A DNA stretch of 34,400 nt, taken from contig CALPVV020000017.1 in the NCBI GenBank assembly GCA_943327105.2, positions 1-34,400 of the forward strand, in the 5' to 3' direction. Of the stretch, positions 1 to 8,846 are shown piece by piece. Numbering within the stretch: position 1 is the first letter of the stretch; the number at the start of each line of letters is the position of its first letter. Below the pieces are notes generated by a model that was not told the origin of the DNA, ran no database searches, and was given only the letters and a program-made list of their open reading frames with translations. The position numbers and the translations under genes are program-made. The DNA is from Nitrosovibrio sp. Nv4. GTDB lineage: Bacteria > Bdellovibrionota > UBA1018 > CAIMNF01.

Positions 1-24
1 AAAAATAAAAAGTTCTCAATTAAG

Positions 25-60
25 ACTCCCGGGCGAATTCACTTCGAACCGGGAGTTTTT
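25..60 (+). terminator. Rho-independent terminator of the gene upstream of the window
   Basis: The arms ACTCCCGG and CCGGGAGT form a perfect 8-bp GC-rich stem around a 16-nt loop, followed directly by TTTTTATTTTT. No gene body precedes it in the window, so it most likely ends the transcript of the gene to the left and separates it from fabD. Confidence 0.8.
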
Positions 61-104
61 ATTTTTGAACCTCGCATCGACCAAATCCATTAAAAGGAAA
101 CACT

Positions 105-1121
105 ATGAGCGATATCAAACAAGCAGGCTTTTTTCCGGGACAAGGTTCCCAACAAGTTGGAATGGGAAAAGCTTTTTATGACGAATTCACCGTATTCCGC
201 CAGACCATCGAAGAAGCATCGGACTCACTTGCATTCGATTTGAAAAAACTTTTGTTCGAAGGTCCTGAAGCTGAACTCACTCTTACCGAAAACGCACAAC
301 CCGCGATTCTCGCTGTTTCAACCGGTTGCTATCGCGTAGCTGAAACAGAACTCAATTTAAAAGCTGATGTTCATATGGGGCACTCGCTTGGTGAGTATTC
401 GGCACTGGTTGCAAGCGAAGCCATACCTTTTGCAAACGCAATTCAATGGGTTCGCGAACGCGGCCTTGCCATGCAAAAAGCAGTACCCGTCGGCGCAGGA
501 ACCATGAGCGCGATCATCGGCGCTGAAGATGCACAAGTTTCCGAATGGTGTGCCGAAGCAACCCAGCTTGCGTCAGAAGCCCGCAAATCAAGCGGCCTTA
601 ATTACGCAGTTTCTTGCGTGGTTGAACCAGCCAATTACAATGCTCCAGGACAGATTGTGGTATCAGGCTCTGTCGATGCGGTCGATGTTCTAGAGAAAAT
701 GATTGCCGAGAAAAAGATTCGCGGCGTGATGGCAAAACGCCTTCAAGTCAGCGCTCCATTTCACTGCTCATTGATGAAGCCGGCCCGTGACCGCATGGAA
801 ACAATTTTTGCGGATGCATTGAAAAACGGCGACCTCGCTGCATTACAAACTCCTTATATTCCAAATCGCACTGCCCGCCTCACTCAAGAACAAGGCGTGG
901 TATTTTCACTTCTTTCTGAGCAAGTTGATCACTCAGTGATGTGGAAACAAAGTGTGGAATCGCTTTTGCCTGAATACACTCGTGCATTTGAATTCGGCCC
1001 AGGTAAAGTTTTGCAAGGACTTGCAAAACGCATCACTAAAAACATCGAAGGTGCAAACCTTGAAGTTTATCCAATTTATGATCTTGAATCACTCAAGATC
1101 GCAGAAGGAGTATTGAAATGA
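105..1121 (+). CDS. fabD: Malonyl-CoA:ACP transacylase
   Basis: FabD transfers malonyl groups from CoA to acyl carrier protein, supplying the extender unit for type II fatty acid synthesis in the cytoplasm. Residues 10-15 read PGQGSQ. The nucleophile elbow GHSLG at 92-96 places the catalytic Ser at 94, and SAPFH ends at the catalytic His220. The C-terminal GPGKVLQGL is also typical. At 338 residues it is longer than the usual ~310, mainly because of extra sequence around residues 145-180. The start has an AAAAGGA ribosome site about 8 nt upstream. The stop overlaps fabG by ATGA, so the two are probably translationally coupled, with acpP following. The family assignment is very secure. Confidence 0.97.
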   Translation: MSDIKQAGFFPGQGSQQVGMGKAFYDEFTVFRQTIEEASDSLAFDLKKLLFEGPEAELTLTENAQPAILAVSTGCYRVAETELNLKADVHMGHSLGEYSALVASEAIPFANAIQWVRERGLAMQKAVPVGAGTMSAIIGAEDAQVSEWCAEATQLASEARKSSGLNYAVSCVVEPANYNAPGQIVVSGSVDAVDVLEKMIAEKKIRGVMAKRLQVSAPFHCSLMKPARDRMETIFADALKNGDLAALQTPYIPNRTARLTQEQGVVFSLLSEQVDHSVMWKQSVESLLPEYTRAFEFGPGKVLQGLAKRITKNIEGANLEVYPIYDLESLKIAEGVLK

Positions 1122-1864
1122 GTAACACCACTAAAACCATGGCCCTTGTCACCGGCGGTTCTCGCGGAATCGGTGCAGCGATCAGTGAGACCCTTGGCAA
1201 AAAAGGTTTTCACGTCCTCGTAAACTACGTTTCAAACGAAGCAAAAGCTCAAGAAGTCGTAAAGAAAATCACTGATGCTGGCGGAAGCGCTGAAGCGATG
1301 AAGTTTGACGTTTCAAACGAAGAACAAATCGTGAAAGCGATGGAAGAAATCGCTAAAAAAGGAATGCCTCTTGAAGTGCTCGTGAACAACGCGGGAATTT
1401 CTGAAGACTCACTCATTTTGCGCATGAAAAAAGAATCACTCGACCGCACTCTTCAAACGAACCTCGTGAGCGCAATCCTGCTTTCCCGTGAAGCGGTGAA
1501 GCTGATGATGAAAAACCGCAATGGGTCCATCATTCAAATTTCTTCAGTCGTGGGCGAGATGGGCAACGCAGGCCAAGTGGCCTATGCAGCTGCGAAAGCA
1601 GGAATGCTTGGACTGACCAAGAGTTTAGCGAAAGAAGTTGCATCCCGTAAGGTTCGTGTGAACGCGGTAACGCCTGGTTACATCGAAACCGACATGACCA
1701 ATGAACTCAATGAAACCCAGAAGAATGCCATTTCTCAAAATATTCCATTGGGTTGCCTTGGCTCAGCGAATGACGTAGCACAACTGGTTTCATTTCTTGC
1801 TGGCCCCGAGTCAAAATACATCACCGGACAAATCATCGGAGTGAACGGCGGCCTTTACATTTAA
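1118..1864 (+). CDS. fabG: 3-oxoacyl-ACP reductase
   Basis: FabG uses NADPH to reduce 3-oxoacyl-ACP in the first reductive step of fatty acid elongation. It is a short-chain dehydrogenase of normal length (248 aa). TGGSRGIG at 12-19 is the cofactor-binding glycine motif, NNAG lies at 90-93, and a catalytic triad is visible as Ser142/143, Tyr156 and Lys160 (YAAAK). The proline-glycine loop TPGYIETDM and the C-terminal NGG are typical of FabG. The start codon lies inside the end of fabD (ATGA overlap). Its position between fabD and acpP favours FabG over the many other short-chain dehydrogenases. Confidence 0.96.
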   Translation: MSNTTKTMALVTGGSRGIGAAISETLGKKGFHVLVNYVSNEAKAQEVVKKITDAGGSAEAMKFDVSNEEQIVKAMEEIAKKGMPLEVLVNNAGISEDSLILRMKKESLDRTLQTNLVSAILLSREAVKLMMKNRNGSIIQISSVVGEMGNAGQVAYAAAKAGMLGLTKSLAKEVASRKVRVNAVTPGYIETDMTNELNETQKNAISQNIPLGCLGSANDVAQLVSFLAGPESKYITGQIIGVNGGLYI

Positions 1865-1882
1865 AGCTTACCGCGTTAATAT
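1854..1882 (+). promoter_or_regulatory. Possible promoter for acpP
   Basis: TTTACA and TAATAT are separated by 17 nt, ending about 31 nt before the acpP start. The -35 part lies in the last codons of fabG. A separate acpP promoter would fit the high demand for ACP, but this is a pattern match only. Confidence 0.35.
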
Positions 1883-1913
1883 AGTATTCTCAAAAAACAC
1901 AAGGAGACAGAAA

Positions 1914-2162
1914 ATGTCAGCTAATACAGAAGAAAGAGTAAAGACGATCATTTGTGATCAACTCGCAGTAGAACCAGAAAAAGTAAAACCAGCTGCTTCT
2001 TTCATTGAAGACCTTGGTGCAGACAGCCTCGACATCGTTGAGCTTGTGATGACCATGGAAGAAGAATTCGACATGGATATTCCAGATGAAGAAGCTGAGA
2101 AGATGAAGACTGTTGGCGATGTCATCAGTTACATCAACGCTAAATCAAGCGCAAATCACTAA
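1914..2162 (+). CDS. acpP: Acyl carrier protein
   Basis: ACP carries growing acyl chains on a 4'-phosphopantetheine arm during fatty acid and lipid synthesis. The 82-aa protein is acidic and has the attachment motif GADSLD, with Ser38 as the modified residue. The helix [16 protein letters not shown] is the usual recognition helix contacting FabD, FabG and FabF. A strong AAGGAG site precedes the ATG. The gene follows fabG by about 50 nt and ends at a strong terminator, so it closes the fabD-fabG-acpP unit. The identification is secure. Confidence 0.97.
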   Translation: MSANTEERVKTIICDQLAVEPEKVKPAASFIEDLGADSLDIVELVMTMEEEFDMDIPDEEAEKMKTVGDVISYINAKSSANH

Positions 2163-2185
2163 TTTCAATTTTGATTTTCAAAATT

Positions 2186-2224
2186 AAAAAAAGCCGCTCA
2201 CCATTCGGAGAGCGGCTTTTTTTG
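2186..2224 (+). terminator. Terminator after acpP, probably bidirectional
   Basis: GCCGCTC and GAGCGGC form a 7-bp GC-rich stem with a 10-nt loop, flanked by an A-run on the left and a T-run on the right. It ends acpP on the + strand and is placed to end the convergent gene at 2243-2875 on the - strand as well. Confidence 0.9.
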
Positions 2225-2242
2225 TACTAATTTAAACGAATA

Positions 2243-2875
2243 TTAAAACGGGCTATAATCCTTCATCTCTTGGGGCTTCTTTTTATGAGGTAGCTTCTTC
2301 AAAATTTTGTCGGTATTAATCGTCAAGGTAAGAGAGCTAATCGCACCACCGATTGCAGCGCTGACGACTGCACCGCCAAAACCACCACCTGCTGTCGTAG
2401 CAGCATCCAAAGTTTCAACACGTCCATTACCCAATGAATCCCAATATTCTTTCGCGACACCTGCAACAATTGAAGCTCCCATTCCAGCAAATGCCGAAAT
2501 CCAACGGCGGTTTTTCATATTGTTTGGCAGAACCAGCTCTAAAGCGCCATGAGTAAAGCTAGCGGCACAATAACCGGCAAAGGCATGCCTGACTTTATCC
2601 TGCTTGGGGTCCCATTTCAGCACACCGATTGCGGCACCCCCGGCCTGCAGCATGTCCGCACCAAACACAATCCAGTTCTTTTGACTAATTCCACGAGCTT
2701 TATCATCTGCAGGCTCCATTCTCAACTTGATGTAGCTGATGCCTTGATCATAAACAGGGTAAGCATTGGTCAAATTGTATTTTCCAATATTGACCTTTGA
2801 TTGCGCAAGCTGGGCGTTGGCGCTGGCTGCTGTCACCATCATCAACAAAACCATTAAATTCATTATACTTTTCAT
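2243..2875 (-). CDS. Exported YfiM/DUF2279-like protein, copy 1
   Basis: This is a 210-aa protein with a probable signal peptide (hydrophobic residues 5-17, then SANAQ). The core reads QDKVRHAFAGY, then a hydrophobic stretch, then VAGVAKEYWDSLGNG, followed by a glycine-rich segment. The order DK..H / KE..D matches the YfiM/DUF2279 type of small membrane-associated envelope protein, whose function I do not know. The ribosome site AGGAG is clear on the - strand. Two more proteins with the same core follow at 3117 and 4027. The C-terminus has a lysine-rich tail (LKKLPHKKKPQ). Export is well supported; the family name rests on motif memory. Confidence 0.8.
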   Translation of the reverse strand: MKSIMNLMVLLMMVTAASANAQLAQSKVNIGKYNLTNAYPVYDQGISYIKLRMEPADDKARGISQKNWIVFGADMLQAGGAAIGVLKWDPKQDKVRHAFAGYCAASFTHGALELVLPNNMKNRRWISAFAGMGASIVAGVAKEYWDSLGNGRVETLDAATTAGGGFGGAVVSAAIGGAISSLTLTINTDKILKKLPHKKKPQEMKDYSPF

Positions 2876-3116
2876 CCCGTTTCTCCTGATGGGTGAAAAT
2901 AAATGAACTTTGTTTATTTGTAAATAGATTTTATTTAATAATTAACTTTTTTCATTGGGGTAAATTTACACATGAAAAACTTTAAATTTTCGCTATTTGG
3001 GGAACAGCGCCCCACCACTCGCCAAAACATCCGTTTAAAACGCAATTCATTTACGGCACCCGTATTGCTCATAGCAACTGATCTACAAACCAATAAATCA
3101 AAGATCAGGAGCCCCC

Positions 3117-4025
3117 ATGTTTCGAGCACTCTCGGTATTTCTTCTCACTTCGACACTCATTCAATCTTCAGCACTGGCCAATGAAACCCTGAATGAACTT
3201 TCAGGTATCGTTCAAAGCAACCTTCAGAACAGTTCTGAAACTCACAACATTACACCCCTGCCAACTGATGTGATCGGTACCACTGAAACCAATAAACAAG
3301 TTTCACTCACAGAAGTCCTTGCTCGAATCAACGAGTGCAAAGGCCGTGAAGACCCATCTCACCCGGAAAACATTCAAACCAGCAGGGAGTCAGGCTCTAA
3401 TTTCACCACTTATGCATTTTCTTGCCGTGTGCCCGGAAGTGAAATCGTCACTTCTGAAGTATTTATATCAAATGAAAATTCCAAACCCGAGGTAGTCAGC
3501 TACCAAGAAATGAGGTTTGAAGAGAGTCCAATCAACCGAGATCAGATGTTAAAAACAATGATGCTAGGACAAACCGAGACTTTTCATGCCGATGCGACCG
3601 TTTCACCTGGAATTAGAACTCTAATCACCATGGCTAAAGTGGGAGTACCCGTCGCACTTTCTTTCAAGACGGCTAAAATCCTTTCCCCAGTGAGAAAAGA
3701 CTGGCAAAAACATTTCATTGCAGGCGCAATCATATCAGGCGCAACAGTACTCACCGCCGAAGGAATCATCCGCACCATGAACAATCGTCGAGGCTGGGGA
3801 TTAAGCAATACCAAAATCAGCCTTCTGTCTTCATTTGCAGGCTTGCTATCAAGCATCACAGCAGGTGCCGCGAAAGAATTGATCTGGGATAAGACTCTTG
3901 GGCGAGGTCATCCAGAATTCAAAGATGCACTTTACACTGCAGCAGGTGGTGCAATGGTAAGTTTCACCGTAGCAATTCCTCTTGAGAAAATTTTTGGCCA
4001 TCGCAAACCGAATTTTGCGAATTAA
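3117..4025 (+). CDS. Exported YfiM/DUF2279-like protein with N-terminal extension, copy 2
   Basis: This 302-aa protein has a signal peptide (residues 1-21, ending ALA). Residues ~25-160 are a hydrophilic extension with a Cys pair and no recognised domain. The C-terminal ~120 residues match its two neighbours: WQKHFIAGAI, then TAGAAKELIWDKTLGRGHP, then a glycine-rich helix (AAGGAMVSF). The DK of the core is changed to DW here, so this copy is the most diverged. An AGGAG site sits 6 nt before the ATG. Its stop lies one base from the stop of the convergent copy 3, leaving no room for a terminator. The function is unknown. Confidence 0.8.
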   Translation: MFRALSVFLLTSTLIQSSALANETLNELSGIVQSNLQNSSETHNITPLPTDVIGTTETNKQVSLTEVLARINECKGREDPSHPENIQTSRESGSNFTTYAFSCRVPGSEIVTSEVFISNENSKPEVVSYQEMRFEESPINRDQMLKTMMLGQTETFHADATVSPGIRTLITMAKVGVPVALSFKTAKILSPVRKDWQKHFIAGAIISGATVLTAEGIIRTMNNRRGWGLSNTKISLLSSFAGLLSSITAGAAKELIWDKTLGRGHPEFKDALYTAAGGAMVSFTVAIPLEKIFGHRKPNFAN

Positions 4026-4026
4026 A

Positions 4027-4470
4027 TCAAAGAAGGGCATCCAGATCAAAGCTCATCGCGATGGTTCCGACCAAACCACCGCCTGCAGTCGAAAGAGCAT
4101 CTCCCCACTCTGGATGCCCGTTCCCTTTTGAATCCCAATATTCCTTTGCAGCACCCGCAAGAATAGAAGCCCCAAAACCAGCCAAACCAGAAATGAGCTG
4201 CTTGTTATTGGTGTCCTTAGGTAACAAAAGCTGAACGACACCATTCGTGATGCTGCCAATCGCGTAGCCCGCGAAAAAATGCCTCACCTTGTCTTGCTGT
4301 GGGTTCCAGGCAATTGCCCCCACCACTGCAGCACTCGTAGCAACGGCGTTTCCTACCAGCAAGATACGCTGCCGATTAAAGGTCGAATCATCTAGATTAG
4401 TCGAGGCGACTGCATTCGTTGAAAAAGTAAGCACACCCAAAACGACCAGCATCAATTTATTCATCTTCAC
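4027..4470 (-). CDS. Exported YfiM/DUF2279-like protein, copy 3 (minimal form)
   Basis: This is the shortest copy (147 aa): a signal peptide (residues 1-22, ending AVA), then PQQDKVRHFFAGY, a hydrophobic segment, LAGAAKEYWDSKGNGHPEWGD and a glycine-rich end. It is closer to copy 1 than to copy 2 by eye. The start is uncertain: the listed start is GTG at 4470, but an in-frame ATG two codons later (4464) is equally possible, and no strong ribosome site is visible. It converges on copy 2 with a single base between stops. The function is unknown. Confidence 0.8.
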   Translation of the reverse strand: MKMNKLMLVVLGVLTFSTNAVASTNLDDSTFNRQRILLVGNAVATSAAVVGAIAWNPQQDKVRHFFAGYAIGSITNGVVQLLLPKDTNNKQLISGLAGFGASILAGAAKEYWDSKGNGHPEWGDALSTAGGGLVGTIAMSFDLDALL

Positions 4471-4510
4471 GATTCATTCATGGTAAGAAATCTTCGTCAT
4501 GATTCCAAGC

Positions 4511-4533
4511 ATTTCAACTCACCCAGTTGAAAT
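4511..4533. promoter_or_regulatory. Palindrome upstream of fabF, possible operator
   Basis: ATTTCAACT and AGTTGAAAT are perfect 9-bp inverted arms around CACCC. It lies between the divergent copy 3 gene and fabF, about 67 nt before the fabF start, where a repressor of either gene could bind. It lacks a following T-run, so it is not a terminator. The arms do not match fatty-acid operators I can recall (FadR, FabR, FapR, FabT). Confidence 0.5.
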
Positions 4534-4588
4534 AACGCGTGCCGCAAAAAACGGCGTTTTTCCCTTCCATTTTCATCAAACTCACGTT

Positions 4589-4600
4589 TAAATTAGTGCA
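4589..4600 (+). promoter_or_regulatory. Possible -10 element giving a leaderless fabF mRNA
   Basis: TAAATT ends 5 nt before the fabF ATG and no Shine-Dalgarno sequence is visible upstream of that ATG. If this is the -10 element, transcription would begin at or next to the start codon. No good -35 element is seen. Confidence 0.3.
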
Positions 4601-5916
4601 TGTCTAAATTCGGAAGCAAGAGAGTTGTCGTAACAGGCGTTGGTATCATTAGCCCGGTCGGAAATGACCGTGAGACCGCATGGAAATCTATCACTGAAGG
4701 AAAATCAGGGATCGCGAAGATCACCCTATTTGACACCAAAGACTGCACCGCTCAATTTGCAGGCGAAGTCAAAGATTTCACCCCAAGCTTCACGTTGGAA
4801 CAACCACTTTATCCACGTGGTAAAGACGGCACCCCTGTGACCCAACCCATTTCACCAAAAGATGTGAAGAAAATGGATCGTTTCATTCACCTCGCCATGA
4901 AAGCTTGCGTCGAGGCCTATCAAGATTCCGGTCTCGACCATGCTCGCGATCAAATCGACCCGACTGAAATCGGTATCAATATCGGCGTCGGTATGGGCGG
5001 CCTTCCAGGCATCGAAGATACTCACGCCACTTTGCTTGAAAAAGGCTTCCGCCGTGTATCACCATTCTTCATTCCACAAGTCATTCCAAATTTGGCCGCA
5101 GGCCAAGTGAGCATCACCTTGAACACCCAGAACACCAACTATTGTTCGGTTTCTGCGTGTGCATCGAGTGCGCACTCTATCGGTGAATCTTACCGCACCA
5201 TTCAGCGCGGAGAAGCAACCGTGATGTTTGCAGGCGGTGCCGAATCAGTCGTATGCGCACTTGGTATCGGCGGCTTCGCAGCGATGCGCGCACTATCGAC
5301 CCGAAATGATGCTCCAGAAAAAGGGTCACGCCCTTTCGACACCGACCGTGATGGGTTTGTCATGGGCGAAGGCGCTGCAACCTTGATTTTGGAAGAATAC
5401 GAATTTGCAAAAAAACGTGGCGCAAAAATCTACGCTGAAGTTTGCGGCTACGGCGCAAGTTCAGATGCCTTCCACATCACCCAACCACTCGAAAGCGGTG
5501 ACGGTGGCTATCGTGCTATGAAAAATGCGCTTGCAGAATCAGGCATCGCTTCGGCTGATGTTGATTACGTGAACGCACACGGTACTTCCACACCACTCGG
5601 TGACATTCAGGAATCAAAAGCGGTTGCTCGTTTGCTCAGCGATGCAAAAAACCTTCACGTCAGTTCTACCAAATCAATGACTGGTCACCTACTCGGTGCC
5701 GCTGGTGCAATTGAAGCTGCATTTTCAGTGCTTTCCATCCGTGATGGAATTGTTCCTCCGACCATCAATCTTGATCACCTTGACCCAGCCTGTGCTGAAA
5801 CCGGTTTGAACTTCACTCCGAATGTTGCGGTGAAAAAAACAGTCAACAATGCAATCAGCAACAGCTTTGGCTTTGGCGGGACCAACGTTTCCCTGATGTT
5901 CAAGAAGGTGAACTAG
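4600..5916 (+). CDS. fabF: 3-oxoacyl-ACP synthase II
   Basis: FabF condenses malonyl-ACP with acyl-ACP to elongate fatty acids. The protein (438 aa) starts KRVVVTGVGIISPVG, typical of the family. The nucleophile Cys lies in VSACASSAHS. The two catalytic histidines are in NAHGTSTPLGD and KSMTGHLLGAAG, and the C-terminal NSFGFGGTN is present. An insert around residues 65-90 makes it slightly longer than the E. coli enzyme. In many bacteria fabF follows acpP directly; here three exported-protein genes intervene. There is no ribosome site before the ATG. It begins the fabF-rpiB-glyA-acd-pgi series, with rpiB 6 nt downstream. Confidence 0.96.
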   Translation: MSKFGSKRVVVTGVGIISPVGNDRETAWKSITEGKSGIAKITLFDTKDCTAQFAGEVKDFTPSFTLEQPLYPRGKDGTPVTQPISPKDVKKMDRFIHLAMKACVEAYQDSGLDHARDQIDPTEIGINIGVGMGGLPGIEDTHATLLEKGFRRVSPFFIPQVIPNLAAGQVSITLNTQNTNYCSVSACASSAHSIGESYRTIQRGEATVMFAGGAESVVCALGIGGFAAMRALSTRNDAPEKGSRPFDTDRDGFVMGEGAATLILEEYEFAKKRGAKIYAEVCGYGASSDAFHITQPLESGDGGYRAMKNALAESGIASADVDYVNAHGTSTPLGDIQESKAVARLLSDAKNLHVSSTKSMTGHLLGAAGAIEAAFSVLSIRDGIVPPTINLDHLDPACAETGLNFTPNVAVKKTVNNAISNSFGFGGTNVSLMFKKVN

Positions 5917-5922
5917 ACGAAA

Positions 5923-6399
5923 ATGAAAAAATTCCTCATCGCTTCCGATCACGCAGGTTTTGAATTCAAGGAAGCGCTCAAGGCGAAGTCAGCCGCTCTC
6001 CTTGCCGAACTCGGGTACGAGTTTGAGGACCTAGGTACGCACTCTCTCGAAAGTGTGGATTATACTGATTATGCGAAAGCACTGCATATCAGGATGACTC
6101 CTGAACAAAAAACAAAAAAATCTGAAGAGAACAAAGCACCGATCGGTCTTTTGATCTGCGGTAGCGGCATCGGCATTTCAATCAAAGCAAATCGTTTTCC
6201 TGAAATTCGGGCAGTTCTCGCACAAACGCCAAACGTTGCCCGACTTGGCCGTGAACACAATCACGCCAACGTTCTTTGCATGGGCGCTCGCATCGTGACT
6301 CTTGATGAGGGAGTTCACATCTTGAAAGCATTTTTAGAAGGTAAACCCGACGAAGGTGAACGCCACGTCAGAAGGATTGATAAATTATATGAGTGCTGA
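5923..6399 (+). CDS. rpiB: Ribose-5-phosphate isomerase B
   Basis: RpiB interconverts ribose 5-phosphate and ribulose 5-phosphate in the pentose phosphate pathway. Visible motifs are [11 protein letters not shown] at the N-terminus, [13 protein letters not shown] with the catalytic-type Cys79, and [15 protein letters not shown] at 110-124. Two oddities appear: the usual REHNDANVL has His instead of Asp at position 114, and a charged insert (about residues 58-72, [12 protein letters not shown]) precedes the GSGIG loop. The gene lies between fabF and glyA, overlapping the likely glyA start by 11 nt. A role other than RpiB, such as a related sugar-phosphate isomerase, is less likely but possible. 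Confidence 0.9.
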   Translation: MKKFLIASDHAGFEFKEALKAKSAALLAELGYEFEDLGTHSLESVDYTDYAKALHIRMTPEQKTKKSEENKAPIGLLICGSGIGISIKANRFPEIRAVLAQTPNVARLGREHNHANVLCMGARIVTLDEGVHILKAFLEGKPDEGERHVRRIDKLYEC

Positions 6400-7669
6400 T
6401 CAACTGCATGCAAAATTCCTAAGCCCTCTTTCTCAAAAAGATCCTGAGATCTTCGCTGCAATCGAGAAAGAATCGACTCGCGAAGAAGACGGCCTGGAAC
6501 TGATCGCTTCTGAAAACTACGTTTCAAAGGCGGTTCTCGAAGCACAAGGCTCAACTCTCACCAACAAGTATGCTGAAGGCTATCCTGGCAAACGCTATTA
6601 TGGCGGTTGCCAATACGTCGACATTGCCGAGCAATTGGCCATTGATCGCGCATGCAAGATTTTCGGTGCCGAAGCAGCGAACGTTCAACCTCATTCCGGC
6701 TCAAGTGCAAACATGGGCGTTTATCATTCCCTACTTTCACCAGGCGATAAAATTCTCGGCATGAGTCTTTCCCATGGTGGTCACCTCACCCACGGCAGTC
6801 CGGTGAACTTCAGCGGAAAACTTTTTCAAGCGGTTCACTACGGCTTGAATCCTGAGACTGATTTACTCGACATGAATATGGTCAGAGAAATCGCTCTTAA
6901 GGAAAAACCGAAGATGATCATCGCCGGTGCAAGCGCTTACGCACGCATCATTGATTTCAAGGCATTTGGTGAAATTGCGAAAGAAGTAAACGCAAAATTC
7001 GTGGTCGACATGGCTCACATTGCGGGCTTGGTCGCAGCTGAGCTTCACCCAACTCCCATTCCTTATGCTGATTACACCACCACGACCACACACAAAACGT
7101 TACGTGGCCCTCGTGGCGGGATGATTCTTTGTTCGAAAGAAAATCTGAAGCCCGTGAACTCGCTGATCTTTCCTGGCATTCAAGGCGGTCCGCTGATGCA
7201 CGTCATCGCAGCCAAAGCCGTGGCTTTCGGTGAAGCCCTTCAGCCGGAATTCAAGGAATACCAAAAACGAGTGATTGAAAATGCGAAGACCCTTGCCCAT
7301 GCTTTGATTGAAAACGGTTTCAAACTGGTTACCGGAGGAACCGATAATCACCTCATGCTGGTAGACCTAACCGGTAGCTTGGATGGCACCGTCACCGGTA
7401 AAGAAGCGGAAGCTTGGCTTGACCTTGCCGGAATCACCGTGAACAAGAACACAGTACCCAATGAGAAGCGCTCACCGTTCATCACCAGCGGCATTCGCAT
7501 CGGAACACCAGCCATGACCACCCGCGGTCTAGGTACATCTGAAATGAAAGTCCTCGCCGGCTGGATCAAAACCGTGATCGAAAGCAAAGGAAACGAAGCA
7601 ACTCTTGCCAAAATTAAGGCAAATGTGAAAGAACTTTGCTCTAAATTTCCACTCTACGGACACCACTAA
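6389..7669 (+). CDS. glyA: Serine hydroxymethyltransferase
   Basis: GlyA converts serine and tetrahydrofolate to glycine and methylene-tetrahydrofolate, using PLP. The track ORF begins at a GTG at 6356, but I prefer the ATG at 6389 ([10 protein letters not shown]): it gives 426 aa, the usual length, and has GAAGGA upstream. [31 protein letters not shown] and VDMAHIAGL are all intact, and [14 protein letters not shown] places the PLP-binding lysine at residue 236. The start lies inside the end of rpiB, which suggests coupled translation. The identification is secure; only the start is in question. Confidence 0.96.
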   Translation: MSADQLHAKFLSPLSQKDPEIFAAIEKESTREEDGLELIASENYVSKAVLEAQGSTLTNKYAEGYPGKRYYGGCQYVDIAEQLAIDRACKIFGAEAANVQPHSGSSANMGVYHSLLSPGDKILGMSLSHGGHLTHGSPVNFSGKLFQAVHYGLNPETDLLDMNMVREIALKEKPKMIIAGASAYARIIDFKAFGEIAKEVNAKFVVDMAHIAGLVAAELHPTPIPYADYTTTTTHKTLRGPRGGMILCSKENLKPVNSLIFPGIQGGPLMHVIAAKAVAFGEALQPEFKEYQKRVIENAKTLAHALIENGFKLVTGGTDNHLMLVDLTGSLDGTVTGKEAEAWLDLAGITVNKNTVPNEKRSPFITSGIRIGTPAMTTRGLGTSEMKVLAGWIKTVIESKGNEATLAKIKANVKELCSKFPLYGHH

Positions 7670-7687
7670 TTTAGGGAAAGCGTTCTT

Positions 7688-8845
7688 ATGAATTACGAAA
7701 AGCATTTGTATGAATCCACCTTCGAAACCGAAGCACAGCTGGAAGTGCGCAATCTTGCCCGCAAGTTTGCCCGTGACCGCATTCTACCGTTAGTTGAACA
7801 TGATGAACTGTCACAGACCTTTCGCCCCGAGATCATTCGCGAACTCGGCGAACTTGGTTTGACCGGCATACCAACCGAAGAAGAATTCGGTGGCATGGGG
7901 CTTGGTTATCAAGAATACATCGCCGTTGTTCAAGAGATCGCAGCAGTCAGCGCTTCTTACGCGGTAAGCGTTTGTGTGTCTGGCCTACCTCAAATGATTT
8001 TGCAGAAATTCGGAACTGCTGAACAGAAACAAAAATACATTCCTAGTTTGGCTAGTGGCCAAGCCATCGGTGCATTTGCACTTTCTGAAGCCGGAAGCGG
8101 CTCCGATGCGGGAAGCCTTCGCACCACTGCAAAAAAAGAGGGCGATCATTATATCTTGAACGGAACCAAACTCTGGATCACTCAAGCCGACGATGCCGAA
8201 GTCATGATCATGATGGCACGCACCGGTGTTGATGGCGCGAAAGGTGTTTCTGCATTCATTCTTGAAAAAGGAATGCCTGGAATCAAGATGGGCAAGAAAG
8301 AAAAGAAAATGGGCCTCAACATCTCTCACACCATGGAAGTGTTGCTTGAGAATGTGAAAGTACCTGCCGCAAATCTTCTTGGCGCGGAAGGCGACGGAAT
8401 GAAGGTTGCACTTTCAGCGCTTGATTCTGGTCGCATTACCATCGGCGCAACCGCGCTCGGTGTTGCTCGCTCGGCGATCGAAGAATCAATCAAACACGCA
8501 AACCTTCGCGAACAATTCGGTAAGCCAGTACTTGATTTTCAAGGCCTGGGCTTCATGCTCGCAGACATGATCACCGATTACCATGCTGCAAAGCTTGTGG
8601 TTCAAAAGGCGGCATATTTAAAAGATCAAGACCTTGAACACTCCATCGCAGCAGCACAGGCTAAAGTATTTTCAACTGACATGTGCATGAAGGTCACAAC
8701 CGATGCCGTACAAGTTCTGGGCGGTTCGGGATACACACAAGAATTTCCAGTTGAGCGATTCATGCGCGAATCCAAAGTCTTCCAGATTTTTGAAGGCACG
8801 AACCAGATCCAGCGCATTGTAATTTCAAGAGCATTGAAAGGCTGA
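7688..8845 (+). CDS. Acyl-CoA dehydrogenase
   Basis: This FAD enzyme oxidises acyl-CoA to trans-2-enoyl-CoA in fatty acid or branched-chain amino acid breakdown. At 385 aa it is the standard length. The FAD and substrate region reads FALSEAGSGSDAGSL and LNGTKLWITQA, and the catalytic glutamate of the short/medium-chain type is Glu369 in FEGTNQIQR. Substrate length cannot be read from the sequence; the C-terminal Glu argues against the isovaleryl or long-chain type with the base elsewhere. AGGGAAAG lies before the ATG. It sits 18 nt after glyA and 1 nt before pgi, probably in the same operon although the pathways are unrelated. Confidence 0.93.
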   Translation: MNYEKHLYESTFETEAQLEVRNLARKFARDRILPLVEHDELSQTFRPEIIRELGELGLTGIPTEEEFGGMGLGYQEYIAVVQEIAAVSASYAVSVCVSGLPQMILQKFGTAEQKQKYIPSLASGQAIGAFALSEAGSGSDAGSLRTTAKKEGDHYILNGTKLWITQADDAEVMIMMARTGVDGAKGVSAFILEKGMPGIKMGKKEKKMGLNISHTMEVLLENVKVPAANLLGAEGDGMKVALSALDSGRITIGATALGVARSAIEESIKHANLREQFGKPVLDFQGLGFMLADMITDYHAAKLVVQKAAYLKDQDLEHSIAAAQAKVFSTDMCMKVTTDAVQVLGGSGYTQEFPVERFMRESKVFQIFEGTNQIQRIVISRALKG

Positions 8846-8846
8846 T

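Noticed and set aside
2972-3184. 70-aa ORF on the + strand overlapping the start of copy 2
   Set aside because: It runs out of frame over the signal peptide of the better-supported gene at 3117, has no ribosome site and shows no protein-like pattern.
4541-4560. GCCG/CGGC hairpin with a following GTTTTT as a terminator
   Set aside because: The stem is only 4 bp with an A-rich loop, and no + strand gene ends just before it; the nearest + gene stops at 4025.
7985-8329. 114-aa ORF on the - strand
   Set aside because: It is opposite the acyl-CoA dehydrogenase core, has no ribosome site and no recognisable motif.
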